From Lichtheimia corymbifera B2541 (taxonomy: Eukaryota > Mucoromycota > Mucoromycetes > Mucorales > Lichtheimiaceae), in NCBI GenBank assembly GCA_000697475.1, contig JNEU01001134.1:1-64000 (forward strand): a stretch of DNA of 64,000 nucleotides, given 5' to 3'. The translations under genes were made by a program, and so were the position numbers. The notes beneath the pieces are model-generated. The model searched no databases and was not told the DNA's origin. It saw nothing but the letters and a program-made list of their open reading frames with translations. How positions within the stretch are numbered: the first letter of the stretch is position 1; each line of letters begins with the position of its first letter. Positions 13,010 through 23,876 of this stretch are shown here, one piece after another.

Positions 13010-14286
13010 TCGCACAACTCTCACACAACACACGTCCCTATACACACACAAACACAAACACAATCCCATTCACAGAGAGACAGGGGAAAAGTGGAACATC
13101 TTGTCCCGAGCCCAATAAAACATGTTGTATTATCTCTCACATCCTTATATCGCTGTATCATTATCATTACTCTAGACCACGTTGGAACAATATCCAGCAA
13201 TAAACAAAGATTGGTTGACCTGATCATATAGAATTAATAGTGGTGGAGGCCATCATAATGTAACACACAACTTGATGACTGTACACCCATTCCAAAAGTT
13301 GTGCCTTGAAAAATGTAACAGCATCACCGCGGCACACATCTTCTATAGCATGAGCAAATAGAACCAGTACATATTCGGATCAAAGATTCGGCAGTGGGTC
13401 GGAAATCCTATCGACCAAATCCTGATCTTTGGGTTGTGGGCGATGATGCTTTATATATCTCTTGGTCATCCGATATTATTCCATCATTCAAAAGGAGCAA
13501 GAACACTCTTTCCTGCTTTATATGTCATGTGCAAGTGTCACCTATGGGTTGAAACAAGGGTTTTATGTATAGAATGAATGATGCCATCCGATGATTTTGA
13601 GTCATCGGGGGTGGGGTGGGGGACGGCTTGTCGAGACCAAGTTTCTAATAGTGGAATTGTCGTCTTTTGAAATTTTTTTGTCTTCCAAGGTTTATGTATA
13701 GTAGTAGGTTTCATATCCAACGTCAAAATCCAGAAAGCTAATATCGTATATTGTTGACGATTCATGCATGAGCTTTATAGCTAATCATGCAAGAGCGTTG
13801 TATGCGGGGGGAGAACATGACTAAAGATGAAAAAACTGGCGTGTTGATTTGCCAAACCTGACCTTAATTTGGAAGCAGCTTACTCCTTGGAAAGGAAACA
13901 AAAACAAAAAGCATTGATTGTATGCATACATTGACTGGGATCAGTAACACAGACATCCATAATCATTCGTTGTGGTATATATGGGTAATTGAATAAGAGG
14001 GAAAGGAAACTGCGGCTGCGCCCTTGTTGATACCATGGACGAGTGTGATATGGGCTAAGCAGCAAGTATCTAAAAATAAGTGGTTGTGTTGGATGTGTGT
14101 CTCCCAGGGCGGGCGTAGTAATGGAAACGAAAAATCACACCACTCCACACATCTCACCTTTCTTTATATTCTTTCCTCTCATATAAATTATCCCTCTTGT
14201 TCCACCTCGACTCGTTCCTTTTTACTTGACGAACAAAACGACCTCTTTGTGATCTCTACATCGACAACCAACCCCACCAACCAACA
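13010..14286. other. Intergenic, 1.3 kb, no supported gene
   Basis: 3' flank of the surface-protein gene (AATAAA at 13114-13119) and promoter of the glyoxal oxidase. The last 140 bases are pyrimidine-rich with ATATAAAT near 14180, a plausible TATA element. No ORF here looks like a protein on either strand. Confidence 0.5.
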
Positions 14287-16118
14287 ATGAGATCACTTCA
14301 TTGGCTCGCTATTGCTCCCTTCTTGGTAGCGGCAATTCAGGCCCAGGAGAACACTTCACCCTTCCATTGGTCTCAATCACAGCAATTCGTTTCTCAATAT
14401 GCAAAGACCGGCAAAATGGAACAAATCGGTCGCACAGGTGTTGCTGCTATGCATGCCGTATTGCTAAAGTAAGCTATCAAAGAATGGATGTTTATTTAAG
14501 CATGAATCACTCATTGACAACAAACATAGTGAAAAGAAGATTCTCGTTATCGACAAAGGTAATTCATAGATCCAAGTTATACATATCAATGATTACTGAC
14601 ATTTGGGTGGGGTTTCTAGCTGAATGGAACGAGGCACAATTTGACACTGGTCAAAGTGCATTTTCAGTCGAATACGATCTAGACACCAACGAATACCGCA
14701 AGCTACACCTTGACACCAACACATTCTGCTCAGGTGGTAGTTTCCTTGGAAACGGCACATTTATCAGCACAGGCGGTGGTGAACGTGTTGGCCGCACATG
14801 GAAAGCAGATCCTGGATGGCAATCCATTCGACACTATAATCCATGTATGAATGATACTTGCGAATGGTCTGAGTTTTCTACTGGACGCATGGAGTTCAAT
14901 CGTTGGTATCCCACCGTGGAAACATTACCAGAAGGTGACATTTTCATCCTTGGTGGATCTACAAAGGGCGCTGCCGTCAATCGTGATGAAATTAACGTAC
15001 CATCCTATGAATTCTGGCCACCAAAACCGGAGGGTTCCTTTGATTTCCCTTTCTTGAACGAGACCATGCCTTATAATTTGTAAGTAAAAGACAAGCAGCA
15101 TCACCATAAGATGACTAACATGGCTCATAGATATCCATTTGTATTTGTATTACCAGATGGCAACCTCTTCATCTTCGCCAACAAGCAATCCATCATTTAC
15201 GACTATAAAAAGCACGAGATTGTAAAGAGACTTCCTGACATCCCCGGTGTTGCACGTTCATACCCCCTCACTGGTGGCGCTGTGATGCTTCCTCTCGATC
15301 CTGCAAATGATTACAATGTTGAGATCCTTATCTGTGGTGGTTCGGATCGTATGAAGAACAACGCTGTTGCTGATGATACCTGTGGTCGTATCAACCTTGG
15401 TGACGAAGAACCAAAATGGGAAATGGATACTTTTGTACACAAGCGTTTGATGCCTGATGGTGTCATTCTTCCTGATGGAAACGTCTTTTGGGTGAATGGT
15501 TGCCAACGTGGCTGGGCTGGTTATAATGGCCGCAATCATGATCCCACTTTTGATCCTCTCATTTATCAACCCGACAAGAAGCTTGGTGATCGCTGGATGC
15601 AGGGTTTGGCTGACACTGATATTGCTCGCATGTATCATTCAGTCGCATTGACCTTACCCGATGGCCGTGTGTGGATTGCAGGTTCCAACAATGTTTCTCC
15701 ACCTGACATCCTTGCTGAATACCCCACTGAATTCCGTGTCGAATACTACTCGCCACCTTACTTGTTCAAGAGCAACACTCGTCCTCTCATTTCACATGTA
15801 CCACGCGTCGTTGAATATGGCCAATCGTTCGATATCTTACTTAATCTTGGTGATCTTGTCAAACCTGGCAGTGAACCTGAAATCAAGGTTGGCTACTTGC
15901 GTCCTGGTTTCAGCACCCATTCAATGCATATGTCACAACGTTACGTCTACCTTAAGCACACCATCTCGGATGATTTGCAAACTGTCACCGTCGAAGCTCC
16001 TCCAAATGCAAACATCTTCCCTCCTGGATCAGGCTTCCTTTATGTCATTTGTGATGGCATCCCTTCAAAGGGTACAGAGCTCTTTGTCCAGAAAGACATC
16101 AATGATCTCATGATCTAA
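14287..16118 (+). CDS. Secreted glyoxal oxidase / copper-radical oxidase (AA5 family)
   Basis: Copper-radical oxidase that oxidises aldehydes to carboxylic acids with release of H2O2; extracellular or wall-bound. Four exons: 14287-14468, 14530-14558, 14620-15079, 15131-16118 (552 aa). A signal peptide is present (MRSLHWLAIAPFLVAAIQAQ). The expected active-site residues are visible by family pattern: the cysteine of the Cys-Tyr crosslink in NTFCSGGSFLGNG (about 106), a tyrosine in EFNRWYPT (about 165), the Tyr-His pair in IARMYHSVALTLPDGRV (about 391) and the second His ligand in GFSTHSMHMSQRYV (about 486). Kelch-like glycine doublets and the C-terminal Ig-like domain (ending GIPSKGTELF) are present, so the enzyme looks intact. 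An AATAAA follows at 16134. The repeat island starts only about 120 bases further on. Confidence 0.92.
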
Positions 16119-16244
16119 AACAACATCATCCTGTAATAAATATCCATCATGTTCTTTTTTTTTTCTTATTCTTATAAATGGCCTCCTTCTTTTGAAATGT
16201 ACAAGTGTTTATCACGTACCATAAGCTAATACCCTCCTTATACC

Positions 16245-17815
16245 TTGTCAGCCTTAATCAGGACGCCACTGCATAAAAGTGGTCTTCATTTGAATGAAGT
16301 TGATCAGCATGACTCAGAGAACCTTCCAAGATTATGCATACTAAATGACATTTCATTGAATCCGGGCGGGTCCGGAATTTCCGTCGGTCATAGTAAACCC
16401 CACATTATACCCTCCCATTCAAAATTCTATAATGAAGCATGGGTTCTTTATTAAGACAAAGTTGTTCAGCATGACCCAAGAGCACCTTGTGTGAAAGTTT
16501 GAGGTTCGAAAGAGGCAATCTCAAGATCATAGATCATTTACAGTGTGCATGGAATTGCCTGACTGTGCCTGGATTATTTAATTTCCACTTCTTCCCACTC
16601 CCAGTTGAAAAGTTATATTTTTATTTGGGCACTAAATGACCTTATCCTTTGGCTTCCCACTCCCAGGTTCTTCCTCTTTCTTCCCATTCTCAACTGTTGC
16701 CCCATTCAACTACAACTACCACTTGAGAACGATTGTCCTGCTTCAACCCATCATGTCAATCCTACAACTGCCTTGATCCTACTCTCTTTGACTGAATGGC
16801 ACACTCCATGGCGTGTGCACCACACTACAGCACCCGCGTTTCTTGACACTCAACCTTCTTTTGAACAATCCTCAACTACAATCAAACGTAACAGCATTCA
16901 TTCCAGCAGTTGCTGTTAGCAAACTCTTATTTCATAGTCTCGTACACCATTCACCGCCTTGTCACTCTACGACAACACACGCTCTTGCACACTCTTCTGC
17001 CACCACCAAACGTAGCAGCCGTTGGTATTATCAATGTCTTTTACTGCATTGTCTCAAGTTACTTGCAGCAACTTGCTTTGATACATACGGATTACAATGG
17101 ATGGGATGCCATATCAGCGATCAAGTACAAGTAATCTTTATTTGGTTGGGCTGCAATGGAAGACAGTGAGCAAGAAGGGATTGACCTGCAACCAAATAGA
17201 GAAGGGAGCATATCAGCAACGATCACATAACTGTCTTCAATCAACATGGTGGATTTGATAGATGGATGCAATCAAGTGCAGTAATGAGATCTTCTGGAAT
17301 GCTGCTTTGGTTACCTGGAGCGAGCGTCGTCCGCAGGAACGATCACGTGGATACGGCTGAGGATGATGATGGATCGACCAAATGGATGATATCTTGGTGA
17401 AAGGTGCTTTACAGTCATCGACGCTATTGGAGTACCCAGGTCAATACATGCAGCAGCTTTTTTACAATCATGGATGAAGGATGTTTATGACGGCAGCAAT
17501 CAAGAATACAATGGCACAGTTATCGCTGTCGACTCCATGTGATACACTCGTAGCTTATCATTTTACAATGCTGTTCCCTTATCATACTTTCTTGATAAAC
17601 AATATATACACTACCATGTGTTATTCTTCGACTTTTCCACTAAATTCAACATATCATCTAAAACGAGCATCATGCCATCAGTTCATATACTTAAGTTGTG
17701 GATCACTGGGTGGTTTCTGGATTGAAAGGAGGGAGAATATGTAGAAACTTGAAGGTTGGAAAGCGAGATTAGATCATTTACATCATCGTATCGAGATACT
17801 TTTGTTCTTTGGTCA
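16245..17815 (+). repeat. Repeat island arm A (diverged copy, plus orientation)
   Basis: Non-coding. Similar, with many differences and indels, to the reverse complement of 18500-19960 and, over its left two thirds, to 20990-21700. Matching landmarks include ATTTAATTTCCACTTCTTCC at about 16580, CGATTGTCCTGCTTCAACCC at about 16732, and a segment around 17100-17130 ending ATCAAGTACAAG. It lacks the first units found in arms B and C, so its left end is truncated. ORFs here are short and interrupted. Confidence 0.8.
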
Positions 17816-19415
17816 CAGGTTCTAGCTCATGTATTGATAGACCAAAGGCAGGAATGGTTCTCGAACGCTTGCATTGCAAGATATTAATTCGGGAGTGATG
17901 GATACCCAACATAGTGCTTGGTTCACTGTAACTTGATTCAATCTGCTCAAGAAAGAATGAGCTGTTGTGATACAACGATTCACGAGTACATCAATGTGCC
18001 ATGCTTACCTATGCTAGCTTTCAGCTAGCTACAACGTTATATGTAGGGGCAAGGTATGAAAGGTTCTTACTGATGGAGGGTGCATGATAGACAAGCCCTA
18101 AATAGTAAGGTCTGCCTATGATGGTGTGGTTAACAAGCATAAATGATCAGCGCATCCAAGACTATGAGCGGTAATGGTATTGTTTGCCTCTAGCGTTCGT
18201 TCTTATATAAGGCTATACATACAAGGTGGATCATGCCGATAGGGCCGTTGTCATAGGTAAGCATTATGATGTATGTACTTGTGCCACAGAGCTCATCATC
18301 TTTCTTACATAGCCGTAATGATTCAAGCTTACAATGGAACAAGCTTCCGTAACAAGCAGGGTTGTTGGGTACCATTATGTACTATGGGTTTATTAGCATT
18401 GAAAATACAAGCATATATTTAAGCATGTATACAATCAGTTATTGGCACTACCCATCATCTAATCAGCATATGAACCATGAAGCTTTAATGAATGTAATAT
18501 GACAGAAGGAACAAGAGCGTCTCGATACAATGATGTGGGTCTAATCCAATCTCCCTTCCGGCCTTCAAATTTCTATCCTTCCTTTCCTTCCAGATGCCAA
18601 CCAGTGGATCACAAAGAATCAGCAGGTGTCGTTGTGTCATTGTATTCTTGGTTGCTGCCGTCATAGCATCTTCATCCATGATTGTAAAAGTAGCTGTTGC
18701 ATGCACTGACTTGACTGTTGCAATATCATCCATGGTGGTAAATCCTCTCTTGTCAAAGATATGAGCCCTCGTTTCCATGCCATCCAACTCATCCAATCCA
18801 TCATCATCCTCAGCCGTATCCACGTGTTCGTTACTGCTGACGACGAGCCAAGAGCCAAAGCAACATTCCAGGATTCCACATTACTGCACTTGATTGCATT
18901 CATCCATTCATCCATAACCGTTGCGAGTCCAATAAGAAAGAGCCTCTGTGATCGCTGCTGATATGCTTCCTTTTCCATCCGAGTGTTGGTCTCTCTTTCT
19001 CGGTCATTTTCAGTGCAGCTCAACAAGGCGAAGAGTGCTTGTATTGCGGGGTACTTGATAGCTGATATGGGGCCATCCATTAGAAGTCGTATGCATTATT
19101 GCAAGTTGCCACACGTAAATAAATCTGCTTTTATACAATGGCTATCAGCTGTCCATGTGAAGAGGCCGCAAGTAACTTGAGACAGTGGAGACCTTGCTAA
19201 TGGCAGCTGCTGTTACGGGATGGTTGTGGCAGAGGAGCGTGTTGTAGTAGTAGAGTGACAAGATTGTGAACGCTGCTTGAGACAATAAAGTCACTGCTAA
19301 TAGTAACTGCTGGAATGAATGCTGTTACATTTGGTTGTGGCAGACAAGTATGCAAGAGAACGTGCAGTGTCAAGGAACGCGTGTGTTGTAGTAGGCTGTG
19401 TACACGCCATGCAGT

Positions 19416-19477
19416 TGCCATGCAGTCAAAGACAATCGGATCAAGATGCCATGCAGTCAAAGACAATCGGATCAAGA
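19416..19477. repeat. Exact 31-bp tandem duplication in arm B
   Basis: Two adjacent identical 31-base copies, 19416-19446 and 19447-19477, each starting TGCCATGCAGTCAAAGACAA. Arm C carries the corresponding sequence once (about 21460-21490), so the duplication arose after the two arms separated. Confidence 0.85.
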
Positions 19478-20276
19478 CAGTTGTAGGATTGACATGATGG
19501 GTTGAAGCAGGACAATCGTTTGCAGGCTGTGGTTGTGCTTGAATGGGGCAACAGTTGAGAATGGGAAGGAGAGGCAGTGAGCTGCGAGTGGAAGAAGTGG
19601 AAATTAAATAGGTCAGGCACCGTCAGACAGATGCATGCACACTATAAATTACTGCACTACCTTGATTGCCTCTCACAAACCTGAAACTTGCACACAATAT
19701 GCTCTTGGTCATGCTGATCAACTTTGACTTAATAAAGAACCCACACTTCATTTGAAAATTTCGAAAGGGAGAGCATAATGTGGGGTTTACTATGATGGGC
19801 GGAAATTGGGAAAGCGCCGGATTTATGAAAAAGTCAATTAGTATGTAGATTCTTGGGGTTCCCCATCTCGCACTTGAAACTTGGTCAGAAGGTACTCTTG
19901 CACATGCTGATCAACTTCATTCATTTAAAAACCGCACGGTTCATTATAAGCATTTTGAATGCGGGCCAGCCCAAATATAGGAGAAAGTAGGGTAGACGCT
20001 CCTGCTCGCCGAGGTTGCCCACCTTGAACCTGAAACTTTCACACAACATCCTTTCGACCACGCCGAGCAATTTCGTTCTCATAAAGTCCCCAGAGTTCAT
20101 TATGAAAACATTGAATGTAGGAGAGACGACGAATGGATGGTAACATAAATAGAGTGTACGGCCGTGCGCGCCGATATTGCTGGTGGGGACGTCGAAACTT
20201 GGTCAGGAGGTGCTCTCGGTCATGCTGATCAACATCATTCTCATAAAGCCTCTACACATCATTATGGAGATTTGGA

Positions 20277-20329
20277 TATACAGGCACTTTTACGTTTTCA
20301 CATATGTAAAAACGTAGAAGTGCCTGTAT
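20277..20329. repeat. Near-perfect hairpin inside arm B
   Basis: Both halves read ATACAGGCACTT..ACGTTTT..CATA when one is reverse-complemented, with about two mismatches over 26 bases; the centre is ACATATGT. Part of the motif (GCACTTATACGCTTTTACAT) recurs about 20443. It sits in the one repeat unit that arm C lacks, which makes the left arm longer than the right near the centre. Confidence 0.75.
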
Positions 20330-20666
20330 CTAAGATCGGCAAGCGTGATCGTGAAACTTGATTCATAAGGTGCGCTCCACCACGATGAGCAATATTGTTC
20401 TATGAAAGACCCCACGCTTCTTTGTAAAGTTTAGAGATAAATGCACTTATACGCTTTTACATATGCTGAAACCATGATGCTATATGACAAGTGGTGTTTG
20501 GTCATTGTCAAGTAGGTAGACCCTGACAGAGCCGAAGATGCGCAGGGGCGTGCTTGTGTCACACAGCTCATCTGCATGATACTTCACAATGAACAAACAC
20601 CATCTTTCCTATGGCATCACGCTTACAGCATAGGTAAACATTGAAGGTGTCTGTTTCTTCAAATAC

Positions 20667-21745
20667 TCATAATGATTTGTAGAAGCTTTATGAGAACAAT
20701 GTTGATCAGCATGTCGAAGCCCACCATCTGACCAAGTTTCAAGGTCGAGATTGGCAATATCGGCGCGCCCGGCCGTACACACTGTTTATGTTACCATCCA
20801 TTCGTCGTCTCTCCTACATACAAGGTTTTCATAATGAACTCTGGGGACTTTATGAGAACGAAATTGCTCGGCGTGGTCGAAAGGATGTTGTGTGAAAGTT
20901 TCAGGTTCGAGGTGGGCAACCTTGGCGAGCAGGAGCGTCTACCCTACTTTCTCCTATATTTGGGCTGGCCCGCATTCAAAATGCTTATAATGAACCGTGC
21001 GGTTTTTAAATGAATGGAATTGATCAGCATGTGCGAGAGTACCTTCTGACCAAGTTTCAAGTGCGAGATGGGGAATCCCAAGAATCTACATACTAATTGA
21101 CTTTTTCATAAATCCGGCGCTTTCCCAATTTCCGCCCATCATAGTAAACCCCACATTATGCTCTCCCTTTCGAAATTTTCAAATGAAGTGTGGGTTCTTT
21201 ATTAAGTCAAAGTTGATCAGCATGACCAAGAGCATATTGTGTGCAAGTTTCAGGTTTGTGAGAGGCAATCAAGGTAGTGCAGTAATTTATAGTGTGCATG
21301 CATCTGTCTGACGGTGCCTGACCTATTTAATTTCCACTTCTTCCACTCGCAGCTCACTGCCTCTCCTTCCCATTCTCAACTGTTGCCCCATTCAAGTACA
21401 ACCACAATCTGCGAACGATTGTCCTGCTTCAACCCATCATGTCAATCCTACAACTGTCTTGATCCGATTGTCTTTGACTGCATGGCAACTGCATGGCGTG
21501 TACACAGCCTACTACAACACACGCGTTCCTTGACACTGCACGTTCTCTTGCATACTTGTCTGCCACAACCAAATGTAACAGCATTCATTCCAGCAGTTGC
21601 TGTTAGCAATGTCTTTTCTCCATTGTCTCAAACAGCGTTCTTTGCTTGCAGCATCCTGCCTTGCAGCCTTTGCACGTGAACAGCAAAAGCCATCATATAG
21701 AAGCAGCTTTATTTACGGGTGCCCACTTGCTTCAATGTGCACGAC
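20667..21745 (+). repeat. Repeat island arm C (near-identical inverted partner of arm B)
   Basis: Reverse-complement match to about 19140-20270. Along 20940-21400 I see only scattered single-base differences. The centre of the palindrome is about 20549, marked by a small inverted pair (GTGGTGTTTGGTCATTGT at 20492 and ACAATGAACAAACACCAT at 20587). Similarity fades after about 21745, where the text turns into ATGG/ATGGATATGG-rich sequence. Confidence 0.85.
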
Positions 21746-23122
21746 GTCTTATGGATATGGATATGGATTTGAATCATGCTTTGATATGTGGGATGGAAGG
21801 ATATGGATATATACAATGCGTGGAATGCGTTGTCAACTTGACCTTGTTGCTATCATCCTGGACGGTTGTTGGTGGATTCATTTATCGTACTTTACATACT
21901 ATCCCTGGCAGCTGCTATATCATCCTTTGCAAAACCAGTCCGTCATGTCCAACTGCATGTGATTTGCCACCACAATTCCATCCATCCACCTCTGCACAAT
22001 GCTCGCTCGAAGGATAGAAGGTTCTCATACCAGTGTATCTCCCCTCATCAGAACAATTCTTTGTACCTCTCAATGTATCTCATGAATGATGTTGGATTAA
22101 AAGGATTACTTTAATGAAGACAAGATTGTGGTGGTCTACAAGATCTTCCTTCATCGTGTAAGGGCATTTGATGCATTGTATTGTAGAAAGGTTTAGGCAG
22201 GATTGTAAAAGTAAATCCACTTGAAGGATGCGATGATAAAGGGGCAGAGAGGAAGAGAGAGGGTCTGATTGATTCATTGTGTCTTAACAAAGGCTGTATT
22301 CGATAACATAACACATCCCTTTTGTCGTGTTTTAGAAGAATTACTTTATTAGCATATACGTGTAAGGTTATTGTCAATGCAAGTGAAATGTGACATAACG
22401 GTAAACTACAAGTACACTGTCGCCTGGATAATCAAGCAAGCCTAGCACGTATCACCTCCTCATAGCTTCGCAAAGCGCACCTCATAAAAAACGGATAGGA
22501 AAATTGATTCGATTGCTATGGTATCATGCTGCGAGCATGATTTTGAAATTTGAGGAGGCCATCCGATAGCGTTTGATGGCATTCGTCATTTGCATATTAT
22601 TCATGCAAAAGCGTTATGCATATGCCATCTTTTTAACAAGTGAATGTGAAAACCTTGCATTAATCTCTTGAGCATGGGATGCATTATACACAGCCTGTAT
22701 GGTAATGCACAGCCAATTGATATCGGGTTGTGGCTGCCAAGACCACAGGCCGACAACCGCCATGTTAAAAAAGTAATGCAATACAAGTATTTGTGCACCT
22801 TACCTCTTATAGTCAAAAACGGTACCTATTTGTGATAACACCACCGCCTGGACTGGGTCTGGTATTTCCTTGTGCATCGGTAGGTGCATTGATGATAGCA
22901 AAGTAGGATTGATAGGAATGGCTTATCAACAGCAAGATAACCTCTGTAAAAATGATACTCATGTGAAGGTAGCTCTCACAATGGGCATATTTTTATTGCT
23001 GCTGAATGATAAGCTTCAATTAGCGGGGCAGCAGCAGCGGACCCGGCAAATGGATTGGGGAGGGGTGAAGGGGCCATTTGCTGCACGACGTCATAACGGT
23101 TTCACACACTGACCTGTTTTAG
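21746..23122. other. Intergenic, 1.4 kb, no supported gene
   Basis: Right flank of the repeat island and 5' flank of the PEBP gene. The overlapping ORFs at 21597-22114 run through the end of the repeat and have no recognisable domain. A 10-bp near-palindromic run (TGCGAGCATG area, about 22530) and low-complexity GCAGCAGCAGCG at 23030 are the only structure noticed. Confidence 0.4.
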
Positions 23123-23846
23123 ATGCCAGTGTCGGTTCATGCAACCACTTTCTTTTTCCACCCGTTTCTTCGAAACAACCTTGTTGAACAAAAAAGTATG
23201 CCTTTGGTGACCAACGAAATGAACATCGGGATGGCACTACGCCAGGCCCACCTGACACCTGAAAGCAAGTAATCATCGGATCATCTTGTGGAAAATAGTG
23301 ACGATGTGATAAGCTTTTAAGCTGACCGTATATTCACATGGGCGATTTACAGTCGTTCCTCAAAACTTCTATCCCGAAGCCATGCTGGATATCAAGTACG
23401 GAGATCAGCAAGTACTACTGGGTAATGAATTGCGTATTCAAGACACAGCTCAAGAGCCTAGTGTTACTGTGATTCCCCAAGAGGATGATTATACACTACT
23501 CATGGTAAATATGCATACACAAAGCGCCACATGCATCCGTTTTTGATCACTCCTTTTGCAGATCGATCCGGACACCAAGTCTTGTCACTGGGCCATGTCG
23601 CCAGGTAGGTGTGGGAAAGTAGTGTACAAAAAAGGTTCTCTTTGTTTCTTTTGATAACACAATTGCCCCATGGCAGGGTCATCGGACCAACCTTTGCAAG
23701 CGTATCAGAAGCCTGATTCACCTCATCGATACGCATTCCTATTATACAAGCAAACCGAACCCCTGGATAAGCAATCATTCAATGCACAACAAGTGATGGA
23801 AAATGAACCATTGAAGGGTGTCAATTTTTTCAAGGCAAAAGAGTAA
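23123..23846 (+). CDS. PEBP-family protein (phosphatidylethanolamine-binding protein-like), start region uncertain
   Basis: Later exons are clear: 23353-23504, 23562-23604, 23677-23846. They encode the PEBP core: NFYPEAMLDIKYGDQQVLLG, then LLMIDPDTKSCHWAMSPG, then SPHRYAFLLYKQ. DPD and HRY are the ligand-pocket signatures. The protein is short, with the usual DPDAPSR stretch abbreviated. Exon 1 is unsure. Using donor GTATGC at 23196 gives exon 1 as 23123-23195 and an intact 145-aa frame. However, the sequence just after that donor (MNIGMALRQAHLTPESK) resembles a normal PEBP N-terminal helix, and joining it through the donor at 23271 shifts the frame by one. So either the shorter form is real or the copy has a frameshift. 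Family roles range from protease inhibition to kinase regulation; none can be chosen here. Confidence 0.7.
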
Positions 23847-23876
23847 ATGCTTGGATCATATGTATTATTTTTTGGC

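Larger units (their letters stand above)
18500..20450 (-). repeat. Repeat island arm B (inverted relative to arms A and C)
   Basis: Read on the minus strand it repeats arm A (over 18500-19960) and, almost identically, arm C (over 19290-20270). The 685-nt stretch between arms A and B (17816-18499) is a loop without a gene; it contains a segment (CTTGTGCCACAGAGCTCATC near 18270) resembling the loop between arms B and C. One minus-strand ORF in this arm (18661-19080) has a corresponding but disrupted version in arm A, so it is probably not a functional gene. Confidence 0.8.

Noticed and set aside
18661..19080. 139-aa minus-strand ORF in repeat arm B
   Set aside because: The homologous stretch in arm A is full of stops and indels, and no known domain is visible; treated as repeat sequence.
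20900..20925. tRNA-type B box (GGTTCGAG) in repeat units, hinting at a SINE
   Set aside because: Only some units have it, no convincing A box lies at the right distance and no tRNA fold could be drawn.
16245..21745. CRISPR-like or telomeric array
   Set aside because: Units are 150-190 bases, degenerate and arranged as inverted arms; there is no fixed short repeat with unique spacers and no telomere motif.
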